Assembly (NCBI GenBank): GCA_045601405.1
Contig: JAZRZO010000049.1
Span: forward strand, 1-62,060
Direction of reading: 5' to 3'
Origin: RGIG5612 sp045601405
GTDB taxonomy: Bacteria > Bacillota > Clostridia > Lachnospirales > Lachnospiraceae
DNA: 62,060 bases
Shown here: positions 34,212 to 42,441 of the stretch, in pieces
Layout of the letters: the number at the start of each line of letters is the position of its first letter
How positions within the stretch are numbered: position 1 is the stretch's first letter
The notes under the pieces: generated by a model
Seen by the model: the letters and a program-made list of their open reading frames with translations, nothing else
The model's database searches: none
What the model was told of the DNA's origin: nothing
Translations under genes and position numbers: made by a program

Positions 34212-35243
34212 TTATCTTACCCCCCTGTATCCGGCGCAAAGACGATAAAACTCCCTCCATTGTCTGTAGATACTCTCCTCGCTGTACTGGTCCGCAATCC
34301 TCTTTGAATCAGAGACCATTTTATCATACATATCCCTGTCTGTTTGGATCTTTCGTATCAGTTCCGTGAATTCTTCGTTGCTGCCAGCTTTAACATATCT
34401 GTCTGTAAGTATATCCCTGTATTCGGGAAGATCTCTCAATAAAAGCGGAAGATGCACGCTTGCCGCTTCAAGTATGGACATTGGAAAAAGCTCTTCATAC
34501 GACGGAAAGAAAAAAAGATCCGATATATTCAGGAGTTCGTTTATCTCTTCCCTGCTCACGATCCCGGTAAAACGCAGGTTATCCGGGGGTGAATCTATGA
34601 TCTCCTTTATCTCACTGTATCCATCTGCCAGTGCCCCAAACGGAAAGCCTCCCGCCCATATAAAGCGCAGGTCCGGCAGCGCGGCGGCGACATCGGCAAA
34701 ATCCTTTACACCCTTGCCCTTGCGTGTCTGGCCGGACGCGAATATTACAAAATCGTCTTTTTTGTATCCGTATTTTTCTTTCAGGCTTTTTCTTTCCTCC
34801 GCGTTCTTCGGATAGAACTCGCTTTTTGCCACAAAATTCGGGATATAGTGTATCCGCTCCTCATTGTACCCATAGGAGCTGACCTCTTCCCTAAGAATCG
34901 GGTTAACTACATGCACTCTGTCAGCGGTTTTATATATCAGCCTTAGGTACCACTTAAACAGCTTCATTATCAGCCACGGAAGGCGCATGGAGTTTTCCGC
35001 CATTTTCGGCGTCATGTGTATGGAAACGACAGAAGGCTTTCTGCTCAGGCGCATTTTTATGAAGCTTGCCGGATCCACTGTGTGAACATGCAGAACGTCT
35101 CTGTCTCCTGTGCGTGAATTAAAGCTCAGGTCAAATTCATCCTTTCCGTATGTCTTAAGAAGCCTTATCTGTTCCGAATACGCGCTTCCCACGCCCTGAC
35201 CCTTTACCGAATCCGCTTTGGAAAGCACTCCTATCTTTATCAT
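34212..35243 (-). CDS. GT4 glycosyltransferase, probable second glycolipid enzyme
   Basis: This 343-residue GT-B enzyme shows KGQGVGSAYSEQIRLL at the N-terminal acceptor side and, near the C terminus, the donor-binding YEELFPMSILEAASVHLPLLL. It resembles the second enzyme of diglycosyl-diacylglycerol synthesis, which is often encoded beside a 3-alpha-glucosyltransferase. Its ATG overlaps the MATE stop by 4 bases, and 26 bases separate it from the next GT4 gene, so the three form one operon. The family is certain, the product less so. Confidence 0.8.
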   Translation of the reverse strand: MIKIGVLSKADSVKGQGVGSAYSEQIRLLKTYGKDEFDLSFNSRTGDRDVLHVHTVDPASFIKMRLSRKPSVVSIHMTPKMAENSMRLPWLIMKLFKWYLRLIYKTADRVHVVNPILREEVSSYGYNEERIHYIPNFVAKSEFYPKNAEERKSLKEKYGYKKDDFVIFASGQTRKGKGVKDFADVAAALPDLRFIWAGGFPFGALADGYSEIKEIIDSPPDNLRFTGIVSREEINELLNISDLFFFPSYEELFPMSILEAASVHLPLLLRDLPEYRDILTDRYVKAGSNEEFTELIRKIQTDRDMYDKMVSDSKRIADQYSEESIYRQWREFYRLCAGYRGVR

Positions 35244-36637
35244 TTTATTGTCTCCTTATATTTCCCGCCTGCCGCGCCGCTATCTGCAGGTGATCCTTTC
35301 ATGAATGTGTAGTCTTTGAATTTGACAGGCAGTCCCTTTTTCTTAACTGCCGCGAAGCCGAATATTGAGATAAATGTCATCAGCTCCGCTATCGGGAAAG
35401 CAGCCCACACTGCATCCGCATCCAGTATCCCGAAAAGCGCAAGAGCCGGCAGAACTATGAAAAGAAAATTCTCCAGAAAACAGAAGATATTGGATATCGC
35501 TATCCTTCTCATGCCCTGCGTATAGTTTATAAACGCTGTATTCAGAGAATACAGAAGCAGACCGGCCGAATAGATCCTAAGTCCTCTTGCCGCCATCTCC
35601 GCCATGGCTGAGTTTCCGGCAAATATCCTGGTTATCATCGGCGCAAACGGGAAAAGTATAACAAACAGGACCGCTCCCGTTATCAGCGCATATTTTGATG
35701 TGGTCTTCACCAGAGTGCAGGCTGCCTGTTCGTCTTTCGTTCCCGATATGAGACCCGCGATCAAGGAGCATGTCATCCCCATTCCCACCATAACACACGA
35801 TGTAAAATTCAGTATAGTATTGAGTACGCTCAGCGCGGCGGTTGCCGCAATCGCAAACGCGCTCTTTAACATAAGACCGTTCAGTACTCTTGTACGCAGC
35901 ATTGCAGAACCGGAGCCCACCGCAGATGACGATCCCGTAAAAATTATATCTTTTAAGATACTGAAACTCAGACCTTTGAACGAAAAACGGAATATTATGT
36001 CCTTTCTGCGAAAATGCGTGAGCATAAGTAAAAAAGCCGCAAAGTAACTTACGGATGTGGTAAGCCCCATCCCCAGCATCCCCCCGTTAAATACCAGGAC
36101 ATTCAGAAAGTCACCTGATATATCAAGAACTGTCATTAATATCACCGCCGTGATTATCCGGTTTGGGTCGCCGTCCAGCCTCATCAGGCCGTTGAACTCC
36201 AGCAGATAAAAAACGAACGGAACGGAAAACAGCATTCCGAGTATATAGTCAGAGGCCGGTGCGGCAAGATGCGCCGCGTCACCTGATGCCCCCAGCAGCA
36301 CACTTATCTGAGACCTGAATATAAGAAGCGCGGCCATTATGACAACGGCAAGTATGAATGTTATGAGCATGCACATCGAAAAGGCCTTTTTCGCGGAGGC
36401 CTTGTCCTTCGCACCTATATGACGCGCGCATATTATCTGGGTGCCTGTTGCCAGTATCCCGCTGCACATCATCACAAGGTTTGTAAGCGGTGTGACAAGA
36501 CCATAGGCGGCCGTGGCGTCAGTCCCCATAAAATGGGCTATCACTATGCCATCAATGACCATACCCAGGGTGGCCATTATGGCAGCGGCGATCATACCCA
36601 CCAGATTCTTTTTGAACAGTGTGTTGATATCTTCCAT
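35240..36637 (-). CDS. MATE family transporter
   Basis: The 465 residues form twelve membrane helices with the two-fold MATE arrangement; MGTDATAAYGLVTPLTNLVMM and the second-half ILKDIIFTGSSSAVGSG are typical. MATE proteins export organic cations or drugs using sodium or proton gradients. It is the first gene of a unit with two GT4 glycosyltransferases, linked by a 4-base overlap, which makes a role related to the envelope possible. Length is normal. Confidence 0.9.
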   Translation of the reverse strand: MEDINTLFKKNLVGMIAAAIMATLGMVIDGIVIAHFMGTDATAAYGLVTPLTNLVMMCSGILATGTQIICARHIGAKDKASAKKAFSMCMLITFILAVVIMAALLIFRSQISVLLGASGDAAHLAAPASDYILGMLFSVPFVFYLLEFNGLMRLDGDPNRIITAVILMTVLDISGDFLNVLVFNGGMLGMGLTTSVSYFAAFLLMLTHFRRKDIIFRFSFKGLSFSILKDIIFTGSSSAVGSGSAMLRTRVLNGLMLKSAFAIAATAALSVLNTILNFTSCVMVGMGMTCSLIAGLISGTKDEQAACTLVKTTSKYALITGAVLFVILFPFAPMITRIFAGNSAMAEMAARGLRIYSAGLLLYSLNTAFINYTQGMRRIAISNIFCFLENFLFIVLPALALFGILDADAVWAAFPIAELMTFISIFGFAAVKKKGLPVKFKDYTFMKGSPADSGAAGGKYKETIK

Positions 36638-36699
36638 TTTCTAACCTACTAATGATAAATCGCATAGATAGGTTTTATCAAGTGAAATCGTCAGATATT

Positions 36700-36722
36700 C
36701 CCCTCATCCGTCGCCTCCGGCA
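36700..36722. repeat. REP-like repeat, partial copy C
   Basis: CCCCTCATCCGTCGCCTCCGG matches the first part of copies A and B but the second GC-rich hairpin is missing or diverged. It lies in the gap between the MATE and ROK genes, about 80 bases before the second 78-base palindrome. Confidence 0.55.
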
Positions 36723-36800
36723 GCGAGGCAGGACGGCAAGAGAATCAGCAGCGATGTCGTCTCGCTTCATATATATTTCCGGGTGCCGGTATTTTATTAT

Positions 36801-36878
36801 CCCGCCGATGATGCATATATATCGAAGTGTGACTAACCCGACAATCGTCACACGGAGATATATATGCATCGAGGCGGG
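36801..36878. repeat. 78-base long palindromic element, copy 2
   Basis: This copy has a perfect CCCGCC/GGCGGG base, a perfect 14 bp stem of GATGCATATATATC with GATATATATGCATC, an upper stem GTGTGAC/GTCACAC and a 13-base loop starting TAACCCG. It aligns with copy 1 (19245-19322) without gaps. Four stem pairs differ by changes on both sides that keep pairing. It lies between the ROK stop and the MATE start, in non-coding DNA. Confidence 0.8.
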
Positions 36879-36904
36879 ATGTGAAGATATTCTATACTAT
36901 CTCT

Positions 36905-37837
36905 TTATAATACGAGGTGGACGGCGCCGTAGACCCCGGCGTCATTTCCGAGTGCGGAAAGAACAATCTCTGTTTCGCGTGATGTGTGGAAAGCATACTT
37001 TTTGTAGTATCTTTGTATGGCATCTGTGAGAATGGGGCCGGCTTTTGACATACCGCCTCCGATAATATATGCCTCCGGGTCAACAACACATGATACAGAT
37101 GCCATCGCGCGGCCCATCAGCTCCCCTAAAGCGTCAACCAGTGAAAGAGCCACCTCATCCTTCGCCTTGGCAGCGTCGAAAATATCTTTTGCCGTAAGAG
37201 ATGCGTTTGTCCGCAGAGGCGTCTTTACATCATCCGTCCCAAGCCGCTTCACGGCCATCTTAACAATACCCTCAGCTGACGCATACTGCTCAAGACATCC
37301 TTTTTTTCCGCAGCTGCAGCATTCAGTCTCATCAGGTGATACAGGGATATGCCCGATCTCCCCGCCGCCTCCGAAGGCACCGGAAACTATCTTCCCGTCA
37401 ATTATAACGCCTCCTCCGACACCGGTTCCCATAGTTATCATAACGGCATTACTCCACCTGCCTGCATGTCTCATCTCCCCGAGAGCAGCCGCGTTCGCAT
37501 CATTAGCAGCGCATACCTTAATGCCTTCAAGAAGCTCAGAAAGCTCCTTTTCGACATTTCGGACTCCCCAGCCAAGATTAACGCAGCGGTTTACTATGCC
37601 GCCCTCCAGCACAGCTCCGGGCACGGCGATACCTGCGCCTTCAAGCTCTGAAAGCGATATATCCTTCCCGGTTAGGTAGTCTTTTACAGCTTTAGCGATG
37701 TCCGTAAGTATAGCTTCTCCGCTGTTTTCTTTACGGGTGGGGATCTCCCATTTTTCCACAAGCTCCCCGCTGCTTCTGAAAAAGCCTATCTTTACCGTTG
37801 TTCCTCCCAGATCGATCCCAAATGCATATGGAAGCAT
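36905..37837 (-). CDS. ROK family glucokinase-like sugar kinase
   Basis: From the ATG at 37837, with AGGAGG upstream, the protein has about 310 residues. The ATP site FGIDLGGTTVKIG, a catalytic-Asp region AANDANAAALGE, the GTGVGGG loop, and the ROK zinc signature ETECCSCGKKGCLEQYAS are all intact. The layout matches ROK glucokinases of Firmicutes; other hexose substrates are possible. It lies 16 bases after a truncated oxidoreductase remnant, so the former operon has been damaged upstream of it. Confidence 0.92.
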   Translation of the reverse strand: MLPYAFGIDLGGTTVKIGFFRSSGELVEKWEIPTRKENSGEAILTDIAKAVKDYLTGKDISLSELEGAGIAVPGAVLEGGIVNRCVNLGWGVRNVEKELSELLEGIKVCAANDANAAALGEMRHAGRWSNAVMITMGTGVGGGVIIDGKIVSGAFGGGGEIGHIPVSPDETECCSCGKKGCLEQYASAEGIVKMAVKRLGTDDVKTPLRTNASLTAKDIFDAAKAKDEVALSLVDALGELMGRAMASVSCVVDPEAYIIGGGMSKAGPILTDAIQRYYKKYAFHTSRETEIVLSALGNDAGVYGAVHLVL

Positions 37838-37853
37838 AGATAAATCCTCCTGC

Positions 37854-38184
37854 CTACTCCTCAAAGTCCACAGACCTGCCGGTGCGCGCGGACTCACGAA
37901 CCGCGTCCATAAGACGCAGCACCCTTCTTGTTTCGTCTATCTTAACAAGGAATTCCTCCCTGCCTTCTGCCGCATTGACATAATTCGTAAAATAATCCTC
38001 ATGTTTAGTATCCGCAGCCGGAATATCTTCCGTAAGTATAAGTCCGTCCGCCGGAGACCCGAAGGAACGGGTCGGTCCCGCGGCTGTTATAGTCCGCCCG
38101 CTGCCGACATTTTCCAGAAGATTCTTCGTCCGCACTATCTTTCTGGACTGACTTCACCTTTCCGGGTATCATTGAATCCATCAT
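37854..38184 (-). pseudogene. Remnant of a Gfo/Idh/MocA family oxidoreductase
   Basis: The frame ending at 37854 encodes about 94 residues that match the C-terminal end of Gfo/Idh/MocA sugar oxidoreductases (HEDYFTNYVNAAEGREEFLVKI, ending RTGRSVDFEE). The N-terminal NAD-binding domain and most of the substrate domain are gone. At 38184 there is an ATG with a good TAAGGAG site, but that frame ends at 38005 without meeting the remnant's frame. The simplest reading is a deletion that joined a gene start to a C-terminal fragment out of frame. A whole member would have about 330-390 residues. Confidence 0.7.
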
Positions 38185-38207
38185 ACAGCTCCTTATCTTT
38201 TTTGTGC

Positions 38208-38226
38208 TAACTTTAATGATAAGTTA
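38208..38226. promoter_or_regulatory. Operator-like inverted repeat
   Basis: TAACTT and AAGTTA form a perfect inverted repeat with a 7-base spacer in the gap between the divergent XRE regulator and the oxidoreductase remnant. XRE-family dimers bind this kind of short palindrome, so self-regulation is plausible. A TATGAT -10-like hexamer lies at 38233-38238. Confidence 0.4.
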
Positions 38227-38243
38227 ATACTGTATGATGTGAA

Positions 38244-38265
38244 AGGGGCTTCGGCCTCTTTTTTT
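38244..38265 (+). terminator. Terminator-like hairpin upstream of the XRE gene
   Basis: AGGGGC and GCCTCT pair around a TTCG tetraloop and are followed by seven T on the plus strand. No plus-strand gene ends nearby, so this may end antisense transcription or act in the leader of the XRE gene, depending on where its promoter lies. A TATACT hexamer further on could be a promoter downstream of the hairpin. Confidence 0.55.
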
Positions 38266-38324
38266 ACTTGCCCACGAAAATTATACTCTGAGTTCCTATA
38301 TATTTCCTTAAAGGAGGTTCAACA

Positions 38325-38645
38325 ATGCTAACCACCGACCTGCAAAAAATCGGAAACCGCCTATTAGCCTACAGAAAAAGATCAGGAATGACTCAGGCTC
38401 AAATGGCCGAGGCCTCATATCTGTCCGACCGCGCTTATGCCAGCATTGTACGCGGCGAATCAGACATGCGTGTTATTACCGCTGTTCAGATCTGCACCGT
38501 TTTAAATATCACCCTTGACGACCTGTTTGTTGAAGAAAATGACAAAGATTATAAAACGATAATAGACGAGCAGATATCATCATGCTCTGAGGAAAAGCTT
38601 AAGACTATTTCCCGGCTTATCGAGCTCTTACAAAAACCAGTATGA
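38325..38645 (+). CDS. XRE family transcriptional regulator
   Basis: This 106-residue protein carries a Cro/C1-type helix-turn-helix in residues 9-65 (MTQAQMAEASYLSDRAYASI), followed by a helical, charged tail (SSCSEEKLKTISRLIELLQ) that may aid dimer formation. A strong AAAGGAGG site precedes the ATG. It is one of the few plus-strand genes in this half of the window and ends in a clear terminator. Similar short regulators control themselves or nearby genes; its target is unknown. Confidence 0.88.
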   Translation: MLTTDLQKIGNRLLAYRKRSGMTQAQMAEASYLSDRAYASIVRGESDMRVITAVQICTVLNITLDDLFVEENDKDYKTIIDEQISSCSEEKLKTISRLIELLQKPV

Positions 38646-38648
38646 AAA

Positions 38649-38682
38649 AGCCGGGGGAAATTATCCTCCGGCTCTTTGTTCT
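38649..38682 (+). terminator. Rho-independent terminator of the XRE gene
   Basis: AGCCGGGGGA pairs with TCCTCCGGCT with one wobble around a 5-base loop, followed by CTTTGTTCTT. It begins a few bases after the stop codon at 38643-38645. Confidence 0.85.
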
Positions 38683-38745
38683 TATCCAAAGATTGAAAAT
38701 GGGATTTTTAAGTGTGGCAGAAAACCTTCCTCTGTATCCCTTCGG

Positions 38746-39303
38746 TTATGCTCTGGAAAGATATTCGCCTGTTCTGGTGTCTATCTTGATGATCTCTCCC
38801 TGTTCAATGAAGAGCGGAACCATTACCTGGGCGCCTGTCTCCACCTTGGCCGGCTTTGTTGCCCCGGTTGCGGTGTTGCCTTTAAAGCCCGGCTCTGTTT
38901 CCACTATCTCCAGCTCTACCGCTAAAGGCGGTTCCACTGAAAATACCTTGCCCTTGTATGAGCAGACCTTTACCATTTCGTTTTCTTTGACGAATTTCAT
39001 TGAATCGCCGGCATCCTCGTGGCTTAACTGAAGCTGCTCGTATGTGTTTGTGTCCATATAGTTATACATATCGCCGTCGTCGTACAGATACTGCATCTCC
39101 ACTCTGTCGATATGCGCGTTCTCAAATTTTTCCGTGGGACGGAAGGTTTTTTCAACCACTCCACCCGATATGATGTTTTTGATCTTGGTCCTTACAAAGG
39201 CCGCGCCTTTTCCCGGCTTAACGTGCTGGAAGTCAAGGATCTGATATACTTCACCTTCTATTTCCACTGTGAGACCGTTTTTAAAATCACCTGCTGATAC
39301 CAT
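38746..39303 (-). CDS. efp: Translation elongation factor P
   Basis: This 185-residue three-domain factor helps ribosomes through proline runs. The KOW-like N domain has FQHVKPGKGAAFVRTK, with the tip lysine at PGKGA that is modified in many bacteria, and the two OB domains follow (LEIVETEPGFKGNTA and QGEIIKIDTRTGEYLSR). An AAGGAGG site precedes the ATG. It lies downstream of the AroD-AroK gene with about 50 bases between. Confidence 0.97.
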   Translation of the reverse strand: MVSAGDFKNGLTVEIEGEVYQILDFQHVKPGKGAAFVRTKIKNIISGGVVEKTFRPTEKFENAHIDRVEMQYLYDDGDMYNYMDTNTYEQLQLSHEDAGDSMKFVKENEMVKVCSYKGKVFSVEPPLAVELEIVETEPGFKGNTATGATKPAKVETGAQVMVPLFIEQGEIIKIDTRTGEYLSRA

Positions 39304-39351
39304 ATTATATCCTCCTTGCTGATGCAGTCTTTATCTACTGCCCAGAATATT

Positions 39352-40617
39352 TTAAAGTGTGAAACCTAAAGTTTCAACAATTTCTTTGCAAACCTCATCT
39401 ACGCTGCGCTCATTGGTATCTATCACAACGTCCGCCACCTTAAGGTAGGTTTCCTGACGGGTCTTCATCAGTTCTGTGATGTAATCAAGGTCAAGATACT
39501 CTCCCATCATGGAACGGCTCCTGTCGTTTTTCATTCTCTGCTTGATCGTCTCCGGAGAGGCCGTGAGAAGGATGATAACACCCTTTTCCTTAATCATTTC
39601 TATGTTTTCATCCCGGAGGAAAATCCCGCCTCCGAGCGAGATGACCTGATAATTCTTTTTAAGCACCTGCCTCAGGTATTTTGTTTCCTTATCCCTGAAA
39701 TAGCTTTCCGACTTCGATGCCACGATATCGGCGATATTCATGTGCTCCTTGTTTTCTATATAGGCGTCAAGGTCCACTCTCTTAAGGCCGTACTTTCTTG
39801 CCAGCATATTCGCCACCTCAGACTTGCCCGTACCCATAAAGCCGATGAGGAATACTCTTTTATAGTTATCATGGATGACATCCAGAACAGTTTCCAGACT
39901 CTCAATGTTCACCTGCCCCGGCGCGCTCGACTTGGTAATGGACGCAAAAGTAATGCAGCTTTCCATAAATTCGCCCAGAAGTCTGGTTATCATCCCAAGA
40001 TGTCCCATTGAGATAGATACCACCGGACAGGACTCGTAGGTACTTGTTATATTTTCGGTGGCCGTTATAAGATTGATAACATCCTTCTTACTGTTTGGCA
40101 TGTATGCAGCCTTGACTATATCCGCCCCGAGGTCCTGCATCTCAAAGAAGTTTCTTATCATTTCCTCCTGAGTCGGAGTTTTATTGAAATCATGCCTTGA
40201 GATGATCACATAAGCCCCGAAATCCTTGAGCATCTCAACAAAGTCTTTGTCGCTGCCGATGGCCGATGCCTCCACATCTATGATGTCGGCAAAAGAGCCT
40301 TCCGCCACAGTTCTTAAAAGCTTTCTGTAATAGTCGCCGGATATCTCGCATTTTCCGCCCTCCGCGACATTCCTGAAGGTAAAGATCATCGGCTTTCTGC
40401 ATTCAGCCTTTATCTTGCCCAGAATCGTGCGCACCGCGTCTATATCTTTAACCTTTGAGAAGTGGTCGGCCCTGAACTCGATGATGTCACAAGAAGAGTT
40501 GCCTGCAAGCCTTGCCAGCTCCATTATCTCTCTTTCTTTTTCCCCAAGAACAATAGCACAGATCTTGGGACGACCTGCGCCTATTTCCAGATTGCGTATC
40601 TTTATTGTCTTAGCCAT
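39352..40617 (-). CDS. Fused type I 3-dehydroquinate dehydratase and shikimate kinase
   Basis: The 421-residue protein joins two steps of the shikimate pathway. Residues 1-250 are an AroD type I dehydratase with the EFRAD motif (from Glu47), His142 in ISRHDF and the Schiff-base Lys169 in ADIVKAAYMP. Residues 253-421 are an AroK shikimate kinase with Walker A GFMGTGKS (259-266), VDLDAYIE and SLGGGIFLR. The ATG at 40617 has an AGGAGG site. The steps are not consecutive: shikimate dehydrogenase acts between them and is not encoded here. The frame is continuous, so the fusion looks real. Confidence 0.93.
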   Translation of the reverse strand: MAKTIKIRNLEIGAGRPKICAIVLGEKEREIMELARLAGNSSCDIIEFRADHFSKVKDIDAVRTILGKIKAECRKPMIFTFRNVAEGGKCEISGDYYRKLLRTVAEGSFADIIDVEASAIGSDKDFVEMLKDFGAYVIISRHDFNKTPTQEEMIRNFFEMQDLGADIVKAAYMPNSKKDVINLITATENITSTYESCPVVSISMGHLGMITRLLGEFMESCITFASITKSSAPGQVNIESLETVLDVIHDNYKRVFLIGFMGTGKSEVANMLARKYGLKRVDLDAYIENKEHMNIADIVASKSESYFRDKETKYLRQVLKKNYQVISLGGGIFLRDENIEMIKEKGVIILLTASPETIKQRMKNDRSRSMMGEYLDLDYITELMKTRQETYLKVADVVIDTNERSVDEVCKEIVETLGFTL

Positions 40618-40674
40618 ACCAGTGCCTCCTTGCAGCACGCCTTTCTCCGGTGCGGGATCCGGGTATTTCCGTTC

Positions 40675-42441
40675 CTATGCATTTTCAAACTGCGCGTTAT
40701 AAAGGTCAGCGTAAAAACCGTTCTGAGACATTAGCTCAGCATGGTCTCCCTGCTCTATGATATCTCCGTCCTTCATGACAAGAATAAGATCAGCATTCTT
40801 TATAGTGGAAAGCCTGTGGGCGATTATAAATGAAGTGCGCCCGTGCATCAGCTTGTCCATCGCGTCCTGGATCAGCTGCTCCGTACGCGTATCCACCGAG
40901 GATGTGGCCTCATCCAGGATAAGGAACGGCGCGTTCTCCACCATTGCCCTTGCTATGGTGATCAGCTGCTTCTGCCCCTGGGAAACATTGGCATCCTCAT
41001 CAAGTATAGTGTCATATCCGTCAGGCATTGTCATGATGAAATGGTGTATCCCGGCCATCTTTGCGGCTTCCTCCACCTGTTCATCAGTAGCTTCCTTGCT
41101 GTATTTAATGTTTTCCTTTATAGTACCTTCAAACAGCCATGTGTCCTGAAGCACCATGCCGAAAAGAAAATGCACCTCTGATCTTCTCATTTCCGAGATA
41201 TCATGTCCGTCGATGCATATCCTTCCGCCGTCCATTTCATAAAAACGCATTAACAGATTTACCATCGTGGTCTTGCCTGCTCCGGTGGGCCCTACTATGG
41301 CTATCTTCTGTCCGGCTTTAGCGTGCGCGCTGAAGTCCTTTATAATTGTCTTTTCCGGATTATAGCCGAATCTCACATGATCAAATTCCACATCGCCTCT
41401 TGCCTGCTCAAGGGGGATCTGCAGGGGCTTATACGTGTCATCCTCCATTTCTTCTTCGTCAAGGAACGCGAATACACGCTTGGAGGCTGCTGCCGCGCTC
41501 TGCATCTGGGTGAACACCTGACCAAGCTGCTGGAGAGGCTGTGTGAAAAGACGTATATATATCATGAATGCCACTACGGTTCCGAAGCTTATTGTACCTT
41601 TTGCAGTCATTACCGCACCTGTTATGCATACGGCTACATAGCCGAAATTCCCTACAAACTGCATTATGGGCGGCATCATGGTTCCGAAGAACTGGGCAAC
41701 AAACATATTCTTCCTGTATATCTCGTTAAGACCGGCAAATACCTTATATTCCTTCTGCTCCGCATTATATGCCTTTACCACATTCTGACCCGTAAAAGTC
41801 TCTTCTATAACACCGTTTAAGAGGCCCAGGTTCTCCTGGGTCCTGTCAAAGTATTTCTGCGACCTGCCCATTATCACGGTCATCATGATAAAGCCGATAA
41901 GGGCTGCCCCAAGCGCTACCAGAGTAAGCGCCCAGTTTGTAAAGAACATGATGATCAGAACTCCGATGAACTGAGTGCCTGCGTTAAAGAGATTCCCGGC
42001 GCTCTGGTTAAGTGCCATTGCTATCTGGTCTATATCATTTACGACCCTGGAAAGAATATCTCCTATAAGGGTTGAGTCAAAGTATCTTAACGGAAGTTTA
42101 TTGATCTTAGTGCAGATGTCCTTCCTTAAGCCGTATGCCGTGCGCTGCGTCACGGAGTTCATAACAAAACCCTGCAGGAAGAGGAATATAAAACCTACGG
42201 CATACATGATGATAAGCGTTATGCCTATCCTTGTCACAGCCGCCATATCTATATCCCCATTAAACCCCTCCGTTATAAGGTCTGCTATCCGGCTTATAAA
42301 CCGCGGCCCGAGTATGGTTACAATGGTACCTGCAACCGAAAAGAAGAGGGACAGGAAAAGAAGTTGTTTATTTCTTCCCAGATATCTTATCAAGGGAGAA
42401 AGGTAATGTAAGCTGGCGTGTTCTCTCTGACCTCTACGCAT
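40675..42441 (-). CDS. ABC exporter subunit with canonical ATPase site
   Basis: This 588-residue half-transporter has six N-terminal membrane helices and a C-terminal ATPase. Walker A is GPTGAGKTT, the signature is VSQGQKQ and Walker B is FLILDEATSSVD with the catalytic Glu. It overlaps the upstream half-transporter gene by 8 bases, and the two surely form a heterodimer. Such BmrCD/TM287-288-like pumps export drugs or lipids; the substrate here is not known. Confidence 0.93.
   Translation of the reverse strand: MRRGQREHASLHYLSPLIRYLGRNKQLLFLSLFFSVAGTIVTILGPRFISRIADLITEGFNGDIDMAAVTRIGITLIIMYAVGFIFLFLQGFVMNSVTQRTAYGLRKDICTKINKLPLRYFDSTLIGDILSRVVNDIDQIAMALNQSAGNLFNAGTQFIGVLIIMFFTNWALTLVALGAALIGFIMMTVIMGRSQKYFDRTQENLGLLNGVIEETFTGQNVVKAYNAEQKEYKVFAGLNEIYRKNMFVAQFFGTMMPPIMQFVGNFGYVAVCITGAVMTAKGTISFGTVVAFMIYIRLFTQPLQQLGQVFTQMQSAAAASKRVFAFLDEEEMEDDTYKPLQIPLEQARGDVEFDHVRFGYNPEKTIIKDFSAHAKAGQKIAIVGPTGAGKTTMVNLLMRFYEMDGGRICIDGHDISEMRRSEVHFLFGMVLQDTWLFEGTIKENIKYSKEATDEQVEEAAKMAGIHHFIMTMPDGYDTILDEDANVSQGQKQLITIARAMVENAPFLILDEATSSVDTRTEQLIQDAMDKLMHGRTSFIIAHRLSTIKNADLILVMKDGDIIEQGDHAELMSQNGFYADLYNAQFENA

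Noticed and set aside
36652..37029. Short frames across the 78-base palindrome encoding MHIYRSV-like peptides, similar at both copies
   Set aside because: The similarity follows from the repeated DNA itself; the peptides appear on both strands because the element is palindromic, and no ribosome binding site is present.
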